Shown: positions 14,020 to 14,297 of the stretch, piece by piece | Layout of the letters: every line of letters begins with the position of its first letter | Numbering within the stretch: position 1 is the first letter of the stretch | Assembly (NCBI GenBank): GCA_003562555.1 | Contig: PWUO01000027.1 | Span: 1 to 14,297 of the forward strand | Length of the DNA: 14,297 bases | Reading direction: 5' to 3' | From: Dehalococcoidia bacterium | GTDB lineage: Bacteria > Chloroflexota > Dehalococcoidia > GIF9 > AB-539-J10 | Made by a program: the position numbers and the translations under genes | The notes under the pieces: model-generated | Database searches by the model: none | What the model was told of the DNA's origin: nothing | Seen by the model: the letters and a program-made list of their open reading frames with translations, nothing else

Positions 14020-14048
14020 AGGCTAGCCGTAGTAGGGGTGGGTGTCAA
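14020..14048 (-). promoter_or_regulatory. Leaderless promoter of the PH-like gene
   Basis: On the minus strand TTGACA (14043-14048) and TAGCCT (14020-14025) are exactly 17 bases apart. GTG 14013 begins six bases after the −10 box, at the expected transcription start. This is the best-matched promoter in the window. Confidence 0.75.
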
Positions 14049-14108
14049 GTGGCATGGACTCCCGCAACATCCTGGGGTGAAGATGCGGACAGAATCGTTC
14101 GGCGAGGA

Positions 14109-14297
14109 TCAGGACTTCAGCGTCTTGCCGGTGGCTTTGCAGAACGTTTCCAACGCCGAATGCTGTATCAGGTAGGCGCGTCCCACGCGAAATGCCTCAA
14201 GCCTGGTACCGTTTACTCCGCGTTTGATCCATTGGTGTACGGCCTGTCTGGTGACGGGAGGATCTATGCACTTACCCGCCTCTTCGACGCTGTGATA
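14109..14297 (-). CDS. Helix-turn-helix protein, excisionase/MerR-like (partial)
   Basis: The last 62 codons of a gene whose start lies beyond the right edge. The visible part reads YHSVEEAGKCIDPPVTRQ, then AVHQWIKRGVNGTRLEAFRV and GRAYLIQHSALETFCKATGK. This matches the excisionase-type helix-turn-helix layout: S-V-E-E-A turn, a recognition helix (R-Q-A-V-H-Q-W-I), then a wing with R-V-G-R-x-Y-L-I and a final helix. The domain fills almost the whole visible part, so the full protein is probably only slightly longer. Small proteins of this kind act as phage or integrative-element excisionases, or as regulators of neighbouring genes. It ends 60 bases before the −35 box of the PH-like gene on the same strand. 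Confidence 0.75.
   Translation of the reverse strand, partial: YHSVEEAGKCIDPPVTRQAVHQWIKRGVNGTRLEAFRVGRAYLIQHSALETFCKATGKTLKS

Noticed and set aside
1..14297. CRISPR array, insertion sequence or rRNA
   Set aside because: No regularly spaced repeats with unique spacers, no transposase-like frame with terminal repeats, and no rRNA-like segment were seen on reading both strands.

Overview
The window reads as chromosomal DNA of a free-living bacterium with moderately high G+C. Start sites use strong AGGAGG-type ribosome binding sites, or a −10 box only 6-7 bases before the start codon (leaderless style). Together with a thioredoxin-type arsenate reductase, a DrrAB-like ABC pair and DegV, this suggests a Gram-positive-like lineage, perhaps Actinomycetota or a neighbour. 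That assignment is inference; no rRNA or tRNA gene was seen to settle it.

Layout: 151-1564 holds two paralogous EthD-domain proteins on the minus strand, with a thioredoxin-coupled arsenate reductase (arsC) between them on the plus strand. 1654-3410 is a translationally coupled ABC permease/ATPase pair. 3456-5020 carries a SAM methyltransferase and a six-helix membrane protein, the latter preceded by a possible 29-residue leader ORF. 5268-6532 is a plus-strand pair: a four-helix membrane protein and a YgjP-type metallopeptidase joined by a TGATG overlap. 6577-8538 is a minus-strand cassette of four small uncharacterised genes: membrane-anchored plus helical-hairpin protein, twice in the same order. 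8788-10611 is the ribosome-associated GTPase TypA/BipA. 11047-12544 holds a small Cys/His-rich membrane protein and a DegV protein. 12741-13451 is a six-helix membrane protein. 13564-14013 is a PH-like membrane protein with an excellent leaderless promoter. The right edge cuts a small helix-turn-helix protein.

Most genes are housekeeping or generic membrane functions in one- to four-gene transcription units. No CRISPR array, transposase, rRNA or tRNA was found. The best candidates for something undescribed are the 6577-8538 cassette, the EthD pair whose promoter and ribosome-binding-site layout is duplicated with the genes, and the leader ORF overlapping the start of the membrane protein at 5020. 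None can be given a function from sequence alone.
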